NCBI GenBank assembly: GCA_029706075.1
Contig: JAINUG010000198.1
Coordinates: 1,040,501 to 1,104,500, forward strand
DNA length: 64,000 bases
Source of the DNA: Aldrovandia affinis
Lineage: Eukaryota; Chordata; Actinopteri; Notacanthiformes; Halosauridae
Direction of reading: 5' to 3'
The position numbers and the translations under genes were made by a program. Within the stretch, counting starts at the first letter, position 1, and each line of letters begins with the position of its first letter. Below are positions 47,481 through 59,235 of the stretch, piece after piece. A model generated the notes under the pieces. That model saw only the letters and a list, made by a program, of their open reading frames with translations, had not been told where the DNA came from and ran no database searches.

Positions 47481-49562
47481 TAATTAAGCGCACCCTGGAA
47501 AGTTGTGCATCTAGACAGGGGTCTTAGTGTCAACCTAAGTTAAGCGATGTTTGCTCCAACAATGTTGCGGAGCCAGATAATCAACGTAGCCACCTCATGC
47601 CACCATTTCCTTTTAATTCATACAGAAAGCAAACCAAATTCACGAGGTATTCATAAGGTATTCAAATTCAGACCCCCCCCACAGGGGGCAATGAGGTTTG
47701 TGCTCTGCTGCTGTACCAGCTGTACATTTTGATCTGAATGAGAGGTCCTCCAATTTATTGTTTAATCGTAACCATATGAATGTAGAAATATTGACTCACT
47801 CATTACAGGATGTAATGTTTGTACAAAGGAATGTTCCAAAAACATCTCCGGCAGCTGAAAATCTATCCCATTTATTCGTTTTAAATGTGACAGTTGCCAT
47901 TTTTAGGATAATTGTGCAAATTGCTTCGCTCTGCCGGTTACGGTGAATAAAAATGACGAGGTAAACAAAGACGCTAAAGGATAAAAGTAAAAATAGAAAA
48001 GAATCCATTAAGGGAATTCCCATTAAATCGACTGCTGCGTAGCTCAAGCTTCACACGACTGAGATTGGTCTGGGAGTTCCGCAACACCCACGGGCGACGT
48101 TCTGAGGAAAAATGGGGAGAATTAAATCTGCCGATTTAACAAGAGGGAAATTAATTGGTACGTGTTTGGAACAGGGGCAAGCACGACAGCGGGCCACCCT
48201 CGGCAGGTCGTACTGCAATCAGAGCGCTCTCCGTTGAGACAACACATCACCTCGTTGGCCTTCGTGAGAGGTTGTTTCCGTCTTTTAAATCATTCCTGCA
48301 TCAGTAAAAAAAAATGTTTATCTCCATACATGCGCGCCAGGGGCAGGTCATTTCAGTAATCAGAACACATCCATATTTTTTCATCTCAAATCTCTGCCAG
48401 TTGTATGTCATTTCAGTAATCAAGTTCACATATGTTTCCACATCCATATTTCTTTTACTTTATGTGGTATCAGAGGTGATGTGTGTGTGGGTGTCTTGCA
48501 TTTAGGAAAATCCTGCAATATTCATGTACACTAGAACCTAAGAGTTACAGACTGACAGGTCATCCAAACCGGTACAGAACCTGAAATAAAGCTCATCAAT
48601 TTCCTTATTATCACTGATGTACAAAGACGAGCAATGAGCGAAAATGAGTCATACTTTCCATTCATAAAACATTTAATATTATGTCGCAATGAAACAAAGG
48701 GGTATGTCTTAGCACTGTTACTAAAGAATACAATATGCAAAAGTCACAGTACTCTAAATAAAAATGGGGCGAGAACTGAATCAATCGCCACCCTGGCGCC
48801 AGAAGGGAAGAGCTCTCTCATCGGAAAATGGGATTTGAACCCTGGCCTCCCACTTCACAGCTCAGTGACATTATCAAAAGGCCACATCTCCTTGGCAACG
48901 TGGAATATCAGGCTGCAATTCTCTTCCTAGTGACATCATCCTGCCTGACAGGCGTAGTTGCTATAGTACGTTAGTATTTATGGTTGCATTTTGTTCTTGT
49001 AATAACTTAATTGTACATTGAATGAAACTGCTTGCAGCTGTTCCTCGTTACCCCCATATGTACTTTGAGAGGTGCAGGTGAGGGGAAATAGAAGTACAAT
49101 TGTGAGTGTAATAAGTGACAATTATTAAAAGCACAAAAGTAAATGTATTCCTAAAATCCTTTCCCTTCCCTGGATCTTGCACCACTTTCTGTACCAGCAT
49201 TCCTAGCTTTGGCCTTTTCACAAAACAAAATTGCTGAATTGTCACTGATTTCACACTGACCTTTTTCCCCCTAAAAGCTTTTGAACTTAATAAATACATA
49301 CATTATGTTTTAAAATAGCAAGACTTGCTACCAAGCAGGAATCTGTGTTTCCTTAGTGACTACAACGAAGAAGCTTGGCTTGGCAGTTTGGCTTTTTAAC
49401 TTTTTCTAAAAATTTACAGAGTCTAGGGCATTCGTTTTTATTTGACTATGCAATGTCTAGGATTTGTCTTTGGCACATAGACTATGCCACTTTGACTGGG
49501 GATTATGAAATCAGCCTGGCAGCCCTGTATTAATGACAATTGAACTGTGACAGTGTATCCTT
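47481..49562. other. Unique sequence, possible regulatory DNA, one tRNA-like fragment
   Basis: 47740-48260 has a balanced, run-free texture with several ATTA words and is the best conserved-element candidate in this stretch. A roughly 60-bp tandem near-duplicate built on 'gtcatttcagtaatca' lies at 48347-48450. The minus strand at 48830-48895 has a B-box-like 'gggttcaaatccca' but no supporting copy. Confidence 0.4.
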
Positions 49563-49897
49563 GTAATAATAATAATAATATACTTTATTTGCCATGTTAC
49601 ACAAGGTAATCGGAATTTGTCTTTTCACATATCTCTCCTAGATACACACACACATAGACCCCTATACATATGTATTCCATCAGAGAGGTCAGAGTGCAGG
49701 GTCAGCCATAGTATGGCGCCCCCGGAGCAGTTTAGGGGTTCAGTGCCTTGCTCAAGGGCACTTTGGCAGTGCCCCAGGAAGTGAACTAGCCTCCCTCGGG
49801 TTTCCAGTTCATTGTTTTTTCGTTGGCCTTCCTGGGATTCGAACCAGAAACCCTCCGCTTGCTAGCCCATGTCGCTGACCACTGAGCCACTGCGGCC
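49563..49897 (-). mobile_element. tRNA-derived SINE with ATT-repeat tail, reverse
   Basis: On the minus strand: head 'ggggccgcagtggctcagtg' with an A-box, B-box 'ctggttcgaatcccagg', the middle 'tgcccttgagcaaggcac', and the tail 'ggcaaataaagtatatta' running into ATT repeats. A related tail fragment 'tactttatttgtctccgtgg' lies at about 54118. TSD not resolved because both sides are low complexity. Confidence 0.88.
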
Positions 49898-50963
49898 CCT
49901 TTTTTTTCTTTTTCTTTTTTTCTCTTTTGAGTATCCTACTCAACCCAAAGTGGGAGAACCTGGGTTTTTGTAAACAAATATTCTGGGGTGCAATTGCCCC
50001 AGGTATAACAGTTAGCAAACAGATACAAGCACAGTACATATAATAAACATCTAATTTGAAGTAATTAAAAAATTGTGTGACTTCTCTATTTAAAATTGCG
50101 TGAGAAATGGCATACTTAGGTTAGTTGTTTTTAATTCATGTCAGGTTTTAACATTGATATTAGTATATATGAAATATATTGTGTATATATGATATAGTGT
50201 TTGATTGACATTTTGATATTCGAGAGTAGTTGAATATTGTGCAGTCATTTCCAGACCAGAGTCTAGTTCACTGTACTACAAATCCCAAAATGTCATGTTG
50301 AGTTAACAAGCAATAATATATTAATTACATGTTTTTAAACACAACATATATGCCCTTAATGCCCTTAAAGGCTGTGGCACATTTCAATCACTTTCTGATA
50401 TTGCTGCACTTTTTGCTGCACATGTTTTATATTCCTCTCTGTTCTAACTGAACAGAGAGGAATCAATTTTTCTCACTATGCCCATATCTAGTGAACATGG
50501 ACAACTCCAAGGATTATCTCAAGATGTACTGAGTGAAGACTGCAGGCACTTACAAGGCCTTTTTTTCAAGACACCCACATTTAGAAAAATGAGTCTATAT
50601 TCTCTCTTTCTTTGGCAGGTTCTGACCTTTTCAATCCTACAAGCATTCACGCCGTTTCCTGTAGCATTCTCTGTAGCATCATCTGTGTGCAATGTTAACA
50701 TTGTTGCTCCTCAACTGACATAGGTCTTTACAGAATAATGTTCAATAATACATATACAGTGTGCATTGTACATGTGCATAAAGTATAATTATTGTTTCTA
50801 TCATTTATTTCACTTAAGTTGATTTCTTTAAAGTTAATTTACCTTTGCCATCATAATACTCTCTCCCCCTTGTGTGTTGATCTCAGACTTTTGGGTTTAC
50901 TCGCAGGGGCTGGTGTCGGTTCTGTTGCAGATCCCTCTCGGCGGTCCTGTGTTCTGCCCTGAA
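49898..50963. other. Unique AT-rich sequence with a perfect hairpin
   Basis: T/C-rich at 49898-49925. A perfect 14-bp stem, 'attcctctctgttc' (50431-50444) and its complement (50450-50463) with a 5-nt loop, stands out. No exon was recognised. Confidence 0.4.
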
Positions 50964-51432
50964 CTCCTGTACTTTTGTTTCAGAAATGAGACGTGAGCAA
51001 TGTCAGGAAACTGTCAGGCAGAAGAAGATTTGCAAGGAGTTGACCCCATCGGTTGTGATCTAAATAATCCTGTGCTCTCTGGTGTCTGATGATATAGTAT
51101 AATGAGGCAAAATCCAATAAATATAACTGGTAGGAATTTACCAGCAATTGTGATACTTGATAGGGTTCAACCATTGTTTTTATTAGCTAAAGGGATTCAT
51201 TTTGGACAAATTATATATATTTTTCTATATGGAAAACATTAATTTCTTCAAAAGTAAATGTTAGACATTAACGGCACTCCTGTACTCTTGTTTCAGGAAT
51301 GAGAAGTGTCCATGTGAGTAATTTCAGGAAACTATCAGGCAGAAGAAGAGTTGACGCCATAGGATGTGATCTAAATAATCCTGTGCTGCACTCTGGTGCC
51401 TGATGATATAGCATAATGAGCCAAAATCCAGA
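50964..51432 (+). repeat. Local duplication: segments A, B and A'
   Basis: A (50964-51117) and A' (51276-51432) share 'ctcctgtact', 'gtttcag', 'caggcagaagaag', 'gtgatctaaataatcctgtg' and 'ctgatgatatag'. B (51118-51275), between them, recurs at 52760-52915. Each A copy starts with a pyrimidine tract and CAG that looks like a splice acceptor, but the following frames disagree and close quickly, so these are not exons. Confidence 0.8.
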
Positions 51433-51979
51433 CCCTAGACACTCCCCATTGAGATAGTAATTGTTTATTCCTGAGGGGAGTTTATGCACAAAATTATGAC
51501 AAAACTAATATGCCTTTACACATTGCATTAATGCACTCACTTTCCACATGTGGTTTATGTGTTCTGTAAACAGTTTTTCTTTAAATTCATTAAAACAAAT
51601 CACTTTTCATTTTAGGTGTGATGAAACATACTGATTTTGGGGTGGACAGCTGAAAAGCGTGTGTTCTGTATACATTGATTTTGCATCAAGTCATTACAGC
51701 AAGTCATATTTCAATTTGATTTGAAAAAAACATGGTTATTTTGGGCTGGACAGCTGTAAAGGAAATGGTAGCAATGAACAACCTAAAACACACAGTATTT
51801 TGCTCCACTGAAATAACTAACCTCTTTGATATTTGTTTGTTTGATGTGGTCAGAGAGGTTGATGCTGTCCAGTAATTGAACATTTCCAACACAGTCTTGC
51901 CTTATTCACCCCCACGCCTACCCCAGTCCCTGGATCTGGACCCCCTTCATGTGGTTTAGCCTCCCCCCCCCCACTAACG
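51433..51979. other. Unique sequence inside the split duplication
   Basis: 'ggacagctg' occurs twice in similar settings at about 51643 and 51748. A C-rich run lies at 51964-51974. No gene was seen. Confidence 0.35.
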
Positions 51980-52435
51980 ACCTAACTTGGAGGCACAAAG
52001 TCAAGCGTCACCTTGGACTGACCATGATACAGTCTTTTTTGGACACACCCTGTTCTGGCTAGAAGAGGATGGGCTCCCCCCCTTTTAGTCTGGTTCTTCC
52101 CAAGGTTTCTCCCTATCAAGGGAGGTTTTCCTTGCCACTGTCGCCTTAGGCTTGCTTTTGAATTACATTTACATTTTAAACATTTTTAGCAGACGCTCTT
52201 ATCCAGAGAAACTTACAAGATTTGCATTAATACATGGTAAGAACAGTCATAGTTCGCGCAAGAGATCAGTGCAGTAATACAGCAATAGACGTCGTTGTAG
52301 GCAGCTGCATACCATACCTGTTTGGGGGAGGGGTCTAGGCCTGGGTTCCCTTCCGTTAAGCGTTTTGTAACAATGCATTTGTGAAAAGCGCTATACAAAT
52401 GCATTTGATTTGATTTGATTGGATTTATGCCTCCT
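51980..52435 (+). mobile_element. Dispersed fish repeat interrupted by a reverse LINE-like 3' end
   Basis: The outer element reads 'agaagaggatgggctccccc', 'agtctggttcttcccaaggt', 'ttttccttgccactgtcgcc' up to about 52150 and resumes at 52319 with 'ggtctaggcctgggttccct', 'aaaagcgctatacaaatgca'. Between lies 52160-52318, the reverse complement of the 47312 family. The nested order dates the LINE-like insertion as later. The outer family's class is uncertain to me. Confidence 0.75.
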
Positions 52436-52759
52436 GTCTCAGGGCAGCAGGGGCCCGAGGTGCCAGGGCCCCAGGCTGACAGAGATAGTCCAGCATCCAC
52501 AGCCTCTTGCATACATTTCATTAGTGGTCTTTTTATTGCACCAATAAGCAAAGGAAGACATGAAGTCGTTAGCATTTCAATGAGCAGGTTTGTGTTTTGA
52601 TAGTGGTTTGTGTTTGATTAAAGAAGGCTGTGCCTGGAAATTACTACACTGCTTGATATCATTTAGAGAACAGATTAGCTCAATATTACGGTGCTTTGCA
52701 TTAAACGAGAAGAAAGCTACAGTGTGCCCAATGAGAATGGACAACTGTTACTGTAAACA
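52436..52759. other. Unique sequence
   Basis: No feature was recognised apart from its position between the repeat block and B'. Confidence 0.35.
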
Positions 52760-52915
52760 ATAGGTATAACTGGCAGGAATTTACCAGCAATTGTGATACT
52801 TGATAGGGTTCAACCATTGTTTTTATTAGCTGAAGGGATTCATTTTGGACAAATTATATCTTTTTTCTATTTAAAAAAAAGAGCATTTCTTCAAAAAGAA
52901 ATGTTAGATGTTAAT
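52760..52915 (+). repeat. Segment B' of the local duplication
   Basis: Long match to 51118-51275: 'ggaatttaccagcaattgtg', 'atacttgatagggttcaacc', 'gggattcattttggacaaat'. It lies 1.33 kb downstream of A', as if the second AB unit was opened by later insertions. Confidence 0.85.
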
Positions 52916-53586
52916 GGTGCTGTCTACTAGATTAAATTGCGTGCATATTTGAGTTACATAATCCTTTAATAGTTTCTCACTTTTAAATGTTGCACCTCTG
53001 TTCTATGCCCTTTTAAAATGCACAGATACGTACAGTACATTTAAAAAGACAAAAGGGAATTTGAAAACCTTTGCTGAAATACATGCTGAATGTTGAGAAT
53101 AAGTGTTTATATTCCACTGGCAGAATGTCACATGGAACTTTGTCCTTGTAACGACTTCCTCTCAAGCAAAGAATAATAACCAAAAGGTGAAGGCTTCCTG
53201 CAGCAAAGTGTCTTTAAAACTGTTCCATATGTGGTCAGGGGTAAGAATGCCCATGACAAAATGTTGCTGACAAGAGAAGCAATGAGCATTTTAGAGAACA
53301 TTTTAGAGATTCCACTGTACTTAAAATGCATTTTTTTCTTCTAAATTACATGTCTGCAAAAATCCAAGTTCTGAGTACTCTTTTTTTGTACTCTTTGCAC
53401 AACATTAGAATACAAGAATGTGACAGTGTATCACTTGAAATAAGTATATATTTAAAAACATAATAGTAATGTAAAAAGAGAGCTTTTAAATTCATAGTAA
53501 GATGTCATACTGCATACATTTAACAGGTTCACTTTTCAAAGGGACCATTTATGACTAATTTCCCAGGATGAGACAGTGCACCTAGA
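52916..53586. other. Unique AT-rich sequence
   Basis: No recognised repeat or exon. Confidence 0.4.
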
Positions 53587-54541
53587 GCTCCCTTTTCCAC
53601 TGCACAAAAAAACCAAGAACCAGAACTTTTGGTACTTTTTTGCCACTAGAAAATGGGAACTTTGGGTTTTCCATTGGCCAAGGTTCCAGTTCCGCATAGT
53701 ACCCCTTGTTGATTTTTGGTGCTTGTTCAAGATGTGGTGCTTACTGTACCAAGCAGGACTAACAGCACTGTTTATCGCTGATAGGTTACGCACTTTGCGT
53801 CACTCGACCGACTGATCGTGAGGGGGAATGTTGTTAGCATTTGCTGAAGAATGAATATCAGCATCATGGAGAAAACCACGGGACCATGAAGTGCAGTTCT
53901 CATTAAAAATAAAGCGTAGCCTGTTGTTACAGAAGCACAGTGTCTGTTTTTGTGCGATTATGTTCCAGTTAAAAACTATGAGGGCAGTTCTGGCAAGTAG
54001 ATTTCTGGTCGGACAAGAAAGGAAAAAACGTTAACGTTTAATCCTGCTGTAGCTTGCCATCAAGTGATAAATTTTTTCACATGGGAGCTTAATGTATACG
54101 ATACCATGCGGTACAATATACTTTATTTGTCTCCGTGGGGAAACTTGTCTTGAACTCTCAGTAGCTGTTTCACAGTTATTATACATATAACAAAAATAGA
54201 AAAATAGTGCCTCAAAAGAGCAGCATCAATCAAATAACAGATTCTGTACATCTACACATTCTCATCAACACAATACATCTACACATGTATCAAGTGATAC
54301 ATTTTTTCATATGGCAGTTGAATGTATCAAGTGATACGTTTTTTTCATATGGCATCTTAACCAAAATGAAGCAATGAAAGTCCTTTACATTGCTGATGTT
54401 GCTCTGAATTAGCGCAAACCGTAACGGTTTCCCCTGAAGTCGTTGGAAACAAGAACGGTAACTAGAACCAGAACTAGCGCTAGTTCCTGTTAGCTCCCAT
54501 TAGGTCTAGTTCTTGTTTTTTTGTGCAGTGGAAAAGGGCCC
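53587..54541. mobile_element. 955-bp DNA transposon with terminal inverted repeats
   Basis: The left end 'ccttttccactgcacaaaaa' and the right end, in reverse complement 'gggcccttttccactgcaca', are inverted over about 35 bp, continuing with 'aagaac(c/t)aga'. The interior has no transposase. It contains near-repeats of 'tatcaagtgatacattttt' at 54058-54095, 54287-54325 and 54326-54361, and a SINE-tail-like fragment 'tactttatttgtctcc' near 54118. Superfamily is uncertain (PIF/Harbinger- or ISL2EU-like ends are possible); the TSD is unclear. Confidence 0.78.
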
Positions 54542-56163
54542 TATGCCTTCTTTGTCTTGATTTTCTTTGGTGGCCATTTCTTTTTTTCTTAAAAAAAAAA
54601 ATTGTTTCAGATTCTTTCCATTATTTTCTTTAAAAAATCATTAAAACTGTGAGTCAAACTTAACGACAAATGTTGACTGAATCAGCCCCTCTGTGTTTAG
54701 ATCAGTAATTATGTTACTAAGTCTATTAATCGTGCAAACCGCAACTCCTCATTGTAGAGCTCACCTGAAATGAAAAATCTGATTAGACTCAACTCATCCA
54801 TAAAATGGCTGACATCCTGTTGTAGTCTTTGGATCGGTAGACCTAACAGTGAAATATCTCATTGGATGACAGATACATGCAAATTACTCCAGTAAGGAAA
54901 TTCTGTGAAATGTATACCCCCCCCTCCCCCTCGAAATGGTGATCTCACTTTTTATTTTGCCACAGGCATAACATTGATGCTCACTGAGCTGTGTGTCTCT
55001 CTTCACCCAGTACACCTGCACAGCAGGAATTTCAACATCTCCGCGATGAGGTATTACAGAACCCGGCCTTCAGTGTCAACTCCTGTCTGTTAACCATTGG
55101 TACCCTGCCTGTCCACAAACACACTGTCACTAAAGCAATGACTAAATACTCACTTTCTAAAGAATAGTTAGCAAATTAATATTTGCTGTTGGCATGTATA
55201 CTCTTTGCATCATTGGGAGAAAAGCCCATATTGAGGCTATGATGCCACATAAATGGTGAAATGTGTGTATGAAAGGAAAAATATGTATTTACACCTAATA
55301 AGATGTCTTTAATGTATTCCATCAGACCATGTGGCAGGCTGTGTTCCCCTCTTTACCTCATTTGAATTCTGTTGACAATAACAGCTCATAATTTTGAACC
55401 ATAAGTTAGCCCTCTTACAGCAGAGCAGTGCATGATTCTGCAATCAGCACAACAGACTAAGTCCTCAAGATTTAAGTCTTTCAGTGACTTTAATGTTAAT
55501 TCAGTTCATTTTGCCCATAAGATGAGGCTTTATTTTATGTTTTACCACTCAGAAATCACTAGGATGCGGTAGATTTAAGTCTTATTATGTAATATTTTTC
55601 TAGAGGAGAACCCCCTCTTATTGGATCATCATCCCCCCACTTTGTTCAACACAAAGTGATGCCTCTGACAAAATCTCTCCAACACATGCTAGACATGCTT
55701 CCATTCCCTCGGTTGTGGAAAACCATGGAGGCAAATAACATAAGAATGGGGGAAACAGAACTTCAGACATCGCATGAAATCGATCGAAATGGCTCAATCT
55801 TTGTTCAGCTATGAAGGTTTCAATATATTATTGATGCGTCTTATTGTTTTTCCAGGCAGTGACATTTCCCTTCCTGCAGATTCTTCCACATTTAACACGG
55901 TCTGGTGCCAACAGCGCCTAACCCTCCGTTATGGCACCTGGAAGGCCTGATTTGGAACTGACTGAACACAATTTACTTATTAATTATTTATCACATTTAA
56001 ACAATATCATCTGACCTGAGAACAGCCGTATGAACCTCTCTGTGTGTATGTTGCCGCACACAATACCTAAAGGATGGTGTGGCTATTTGAAAACATTCTT
56101 CTTTGTTGCTGGCAACTTGAAGGCCACAAATGTTTTTATTAAAGCGCCATGTGGTGCACAAGT
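54542..56163. other. Unique AT-rich sequence
   Basis: A run at 54590-54601 and a C-rich run at 54917-54930. No repeat or exon was recognised. Confidence 0.4.
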
Positions 56164-56300
56164 CAGGTGTTGCCAACTCCAAGCCTGGGCATGTGTGAAT
56201 GCAGGTTTTTGTTTCTACCAATTACCCTGGTTCGATTAGCTAATTAGCTACATGCACTAGCACAAGCGCCAGTTCACTTGTAGATTAGACCAGGGTTCCA
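56164..56300. mobile_element. hAT-like MITE fragment
   Basis: 'caggtgttgccaactccaag', then 'tgcaggtttttgtttctacc', 'aattaccctggttcgattag' and 'gttcacttgtagattagacc' match the left half of 42811-43065. The right terminus is missing. Confidence 0.7.
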
Positions 56301-56532
56301 GCCGGGCTCTGGGGATGGGGGAGCATGGGGCCATGATGGGAACATTGTTATTCACTAAAATGCATACATTGGCCAACATCTATAATAAACAGATTTAAAA
56401 GCTATTATGAAACAAAGCGCAGTTTCTCATATTAACATACACTGCAACTCACCAGTCAGTGGGAGCCCTGGGCTTGCTTCCCTCCTGCAAGCTGGCCCCA
56501 ACGAGGAAAGATGGGAGACAGTGTCACTCACA

Positions 56533-56680
56533 GTGGTTCAGTGTGGCTCAGTAGGTAGAGCATGGCGTTGACAATGCCCTAGGTTGTGGGTTCAATTCCC
56601 ATTGGGGCCACATATACTGAAAAGTATGCATTCATTACTGTAAGTTGCTTTGGATAAAAGCGTCTGCTAAATGGCATTTA
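56533..56680 (+). mobile_element. tRNA-derived SINE ('tggctcagtagg' type), copy 3
   Basis: A-box 'tggctcagtagg', B-box 'gggttcaattccc', 'ggccacatatactg', and the tail 'gtaagttgctttggataaaa', 'gcgtctgctaaatggcat'. It is the least decayed of the three copies. Confidence 0.9.
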
Positions 56681-57378
56681 TTGCATATTATTACAGTGTG
56701 TTCCTTATATCCAGTCTACGCTGCAATTTTGTCTTTGTTGCGGTCATTGCAGAAAACTGTGCTTCACAGAGACAGGAGGCTCTGGGAAAGACAATGGGGG
56801 TTTCAGTGCCTTCATGGCTAGGTCTGGGTACTCAACCTTGATTTTGAATCCAGAAGGTCGGCAGAGGTGAGGTTTTCTCAAACAAAGTCCCCCATCGTTT
56901 GTGATCTTGTGTAGCTAGTCATCTTCCCTTAGTGTCAGTATGCACAGTTTTCCGGGGACATTCGGATATGGGTCACGGATATGTTGGGTGAGAATGGGTC
57001 ACGGGAGGGGAGAAGACAATGCAATGCGATTACATAATTATCTATTATCAATGTGAATAAAACTGGGCGAAACCCAATTACGAAATAAACTGTTATTGCC
57101 GTGGGCACAACCAACATGATCTGAATGATCAAAGATAATGACTCTTGGACGATTTTATATTGGCCATTATATTGTCTTATACATACACTTATTTTTTTAA
57201 ATTGCTTCACACGTATTCTATTTTTCCTTTTATACGATCAATGGCTCTTATGCTGAAAACAGCTACTGAGAGAGGAGAATCGTTATGCATAAAGCATTAT
57301 TTTTGAGATTGTATGTATTAAATTGAATTATTGCTGCTAAATGTCAACACCTGAAAGGTGGTGTCTTCTTGTATGCCT
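56681..57378. other. Unique sequence
   Basis: No recognised repeat or exon. Confidence 0.4.
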
Positions 57379-57584
57379 GTGTAGCGGAGCTCAGAAGGAG
57401 TGAGTTAAAGTTGAGCGTGTGAGCGTCCTGCTGCAAAGGGTGATGTCGATAAGAGTATGATTAGTTCCCAGAGTTGGGGACTTGAGTCTTTAGCTCAGTG
57501 GGCTAATCGTCTCTCTTGTCACATCGAGATCCTCGGTTCGAAACTCGCTGCAGGCAGAACCAACCCCGTTACACCTGGAAGTTA
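57379..57584 (+). repeat. tRNA-like dispersed repeat, copy 2
   Basis: Better preserved than 5723-5912: A-box-like 'tagctcagtgggcta' and B-box 'ggttcgaaactc' within a tRNA-like core, with 'gctgcaggcagaaccaaccc' downstream. It begins 'gtgtagcgg' and ends 'ccgttacac', nearly perfect inverted termini. A diverged third copy of the core may be at 59630-59690. Confidence 0.7.
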
Positions 57585-58061
57585 ATATTTAATGTTCTTG
57601 TTAAAGAAAAGTACGAGTAAGAACTCGGTTTTCTCAGAGGTTGATTGCATCATGCTTGAATGTTTTTTTTTGTCCTTCAAATTGGTGCAGCACAGATTTC
57701 TGTTTCATCACAGTTTCCTTCTCTTCTGCCTCAGCGTTCTCGATCTGGAGCCAAGGGAGATCGAGCACTGCTTTGCGGAGAAAATGGCGCCCCAAAAAGT
57801 GGGGGGTGTCATTTGGCTCTTTACACATATGCCCTCCAGTGAGGCGGTAAGACGTCCGCAGTTTCTCAGTTTCTGAGCTGAGTAGCAGCTAGTCTTTCTT
57901 ATTGTGACAGTCTGGAAGTTGAAAGTAAAGTTCTGAATAAGAATAAGTACTTGTTTTTTCCTGCAAGGTTGCCACTTCTTATCTTGGTATGACATTGTTG
58001 TGTTTCTTTTTTTAACGGTAGAAGTCAATTTGAAAGTTTTTACAAATTAGATTACAAATCA
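57585..58061. other. Unique sequence
   Basis: Several overlapping open frames at 57590-57880 on both strands have no recognisable motif. No repeat was seen. Confidence 0.35.
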
Positions 58062-58214
58062 GGGGCCGTATGTACAAAGATTCTAAGAGTAGGAGTGCTG
58101 ATCTAGGATCAGTTTAGCCTTTTAGCTTATAATGGATATGGTAAGGATATGGACAGGGGAAACCTGATCCTAGATCAGCACTCCTACTCTTAGAATCTTT
58201 GCACATACGGCCCC
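58062..58214. mobile_element. Foldback MITE with 51-bp arms
   Basis: The arms 58062-58112 and 58164-58214 are almost perfect inverted repeats, starting 'ggggccgtatgtacaaagat' and ending 'gctgatctaggatcag'. The 51-bp spacer is not conserved between arms. The short 'ctgatctaggatcag' is itself palindromic. TSD and superfamily could not be determined. Confidence 0.9.
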
Positions 58215-59235
58215 AGATCTCTGTACATTATGAATGGTGCATAAAAGTAACAGTCTCTTACTTCAGTGAAGCATGATAAATAATTAGCTAATTTTAAATA
58301 CGCTAAAGCTATTTGAAGGAATGAGCTTTTGTATTTCGGCAAATAAAAATATTCAGAATAAACAGGCTTGCCATTTGGGGAAACCCCCTATAAGGTCACC
58401 CATTATTTCCTCTTGTTTAATTTGAAACCAGTGATCAGGAAGTAAAATCCAGAAATGAGCTAGTTGTTGTAGTTTAGACCGAATCCAGATTTGGTATTCA
58501 AAAGTTAAATCGTGCTTTGTGGGTAAAATTATTTCATTATCTTAATTTGCTTTGGTTATCCAGGAAAGAAGGAAGGAAGGAAGGAAGGAAAACCTTTATC
58601 AGAGGAAATGAACAGAAAGAAATATCAGTTCAATCTTAACAGATATTGATACACAAGATAATTTCAATTAGCCACAATTATTCGCATAGGCTATGGTTTG
58701 GCCCACATATGAGCACAAATGTTCTTTGGAGACCCTTTTATCGTGCAAGCAGTGCATCTTAAGACAGCACACAGTGCAGCAAAGTGGAGGATATGGGGTT
58801 GGGCAGGGATCCCTGTGTGTACTGAGGTGGAAAGGATTGTGTGTGAAGGGTGGCAGTCCCACACAGAGGTGGTAATAAATCACTGCGTCCCGAGATCGGA
58901 GCACTTGCGCGGTGACACCTGTCAGCTTCACTATATTAGCCACCAGCTAAATGACCCCAAAAACCCCCCCCAAACTTTGGAGATTTGGGACTTTTAAATC
59001 GAATGTGGTCATTTGTGCTTTGGAAAGAACTGGTTTGGTCACTTACTTTTGAGCTCAGGTTTTTTGTAATGTAATAAATGGATCTCTTTACCTTTTTTTG
59101 TCATTGTTATATAAAGCTAAATAATTTTTTATTTTAGACGATCGTATATATGTCACATATGCACCATTCGAGGCATTTGACAGTACGGTAAAAAAAGAAA
59201 AAAAAGATTGATTCATTTGGGCTGAAGGCGAATGC
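58215..59235. other. Unique sequence with GGAA microsatellite
   Basis: A GGAA tract at 58563-58590; otherwise no recognised feature. Confidence 0.4.
58563..58590. repeat. GGAA microsatellite
   Basis: About six AAGG/GGAA units. Confidence 0.85.

Noticed and set aside
50964-51432. Duplicated splice acceptors marking duplicated exons
   Set aside because: The frames after the two CAG sites disagree and meet stops; no donor sites or protein resemblance.
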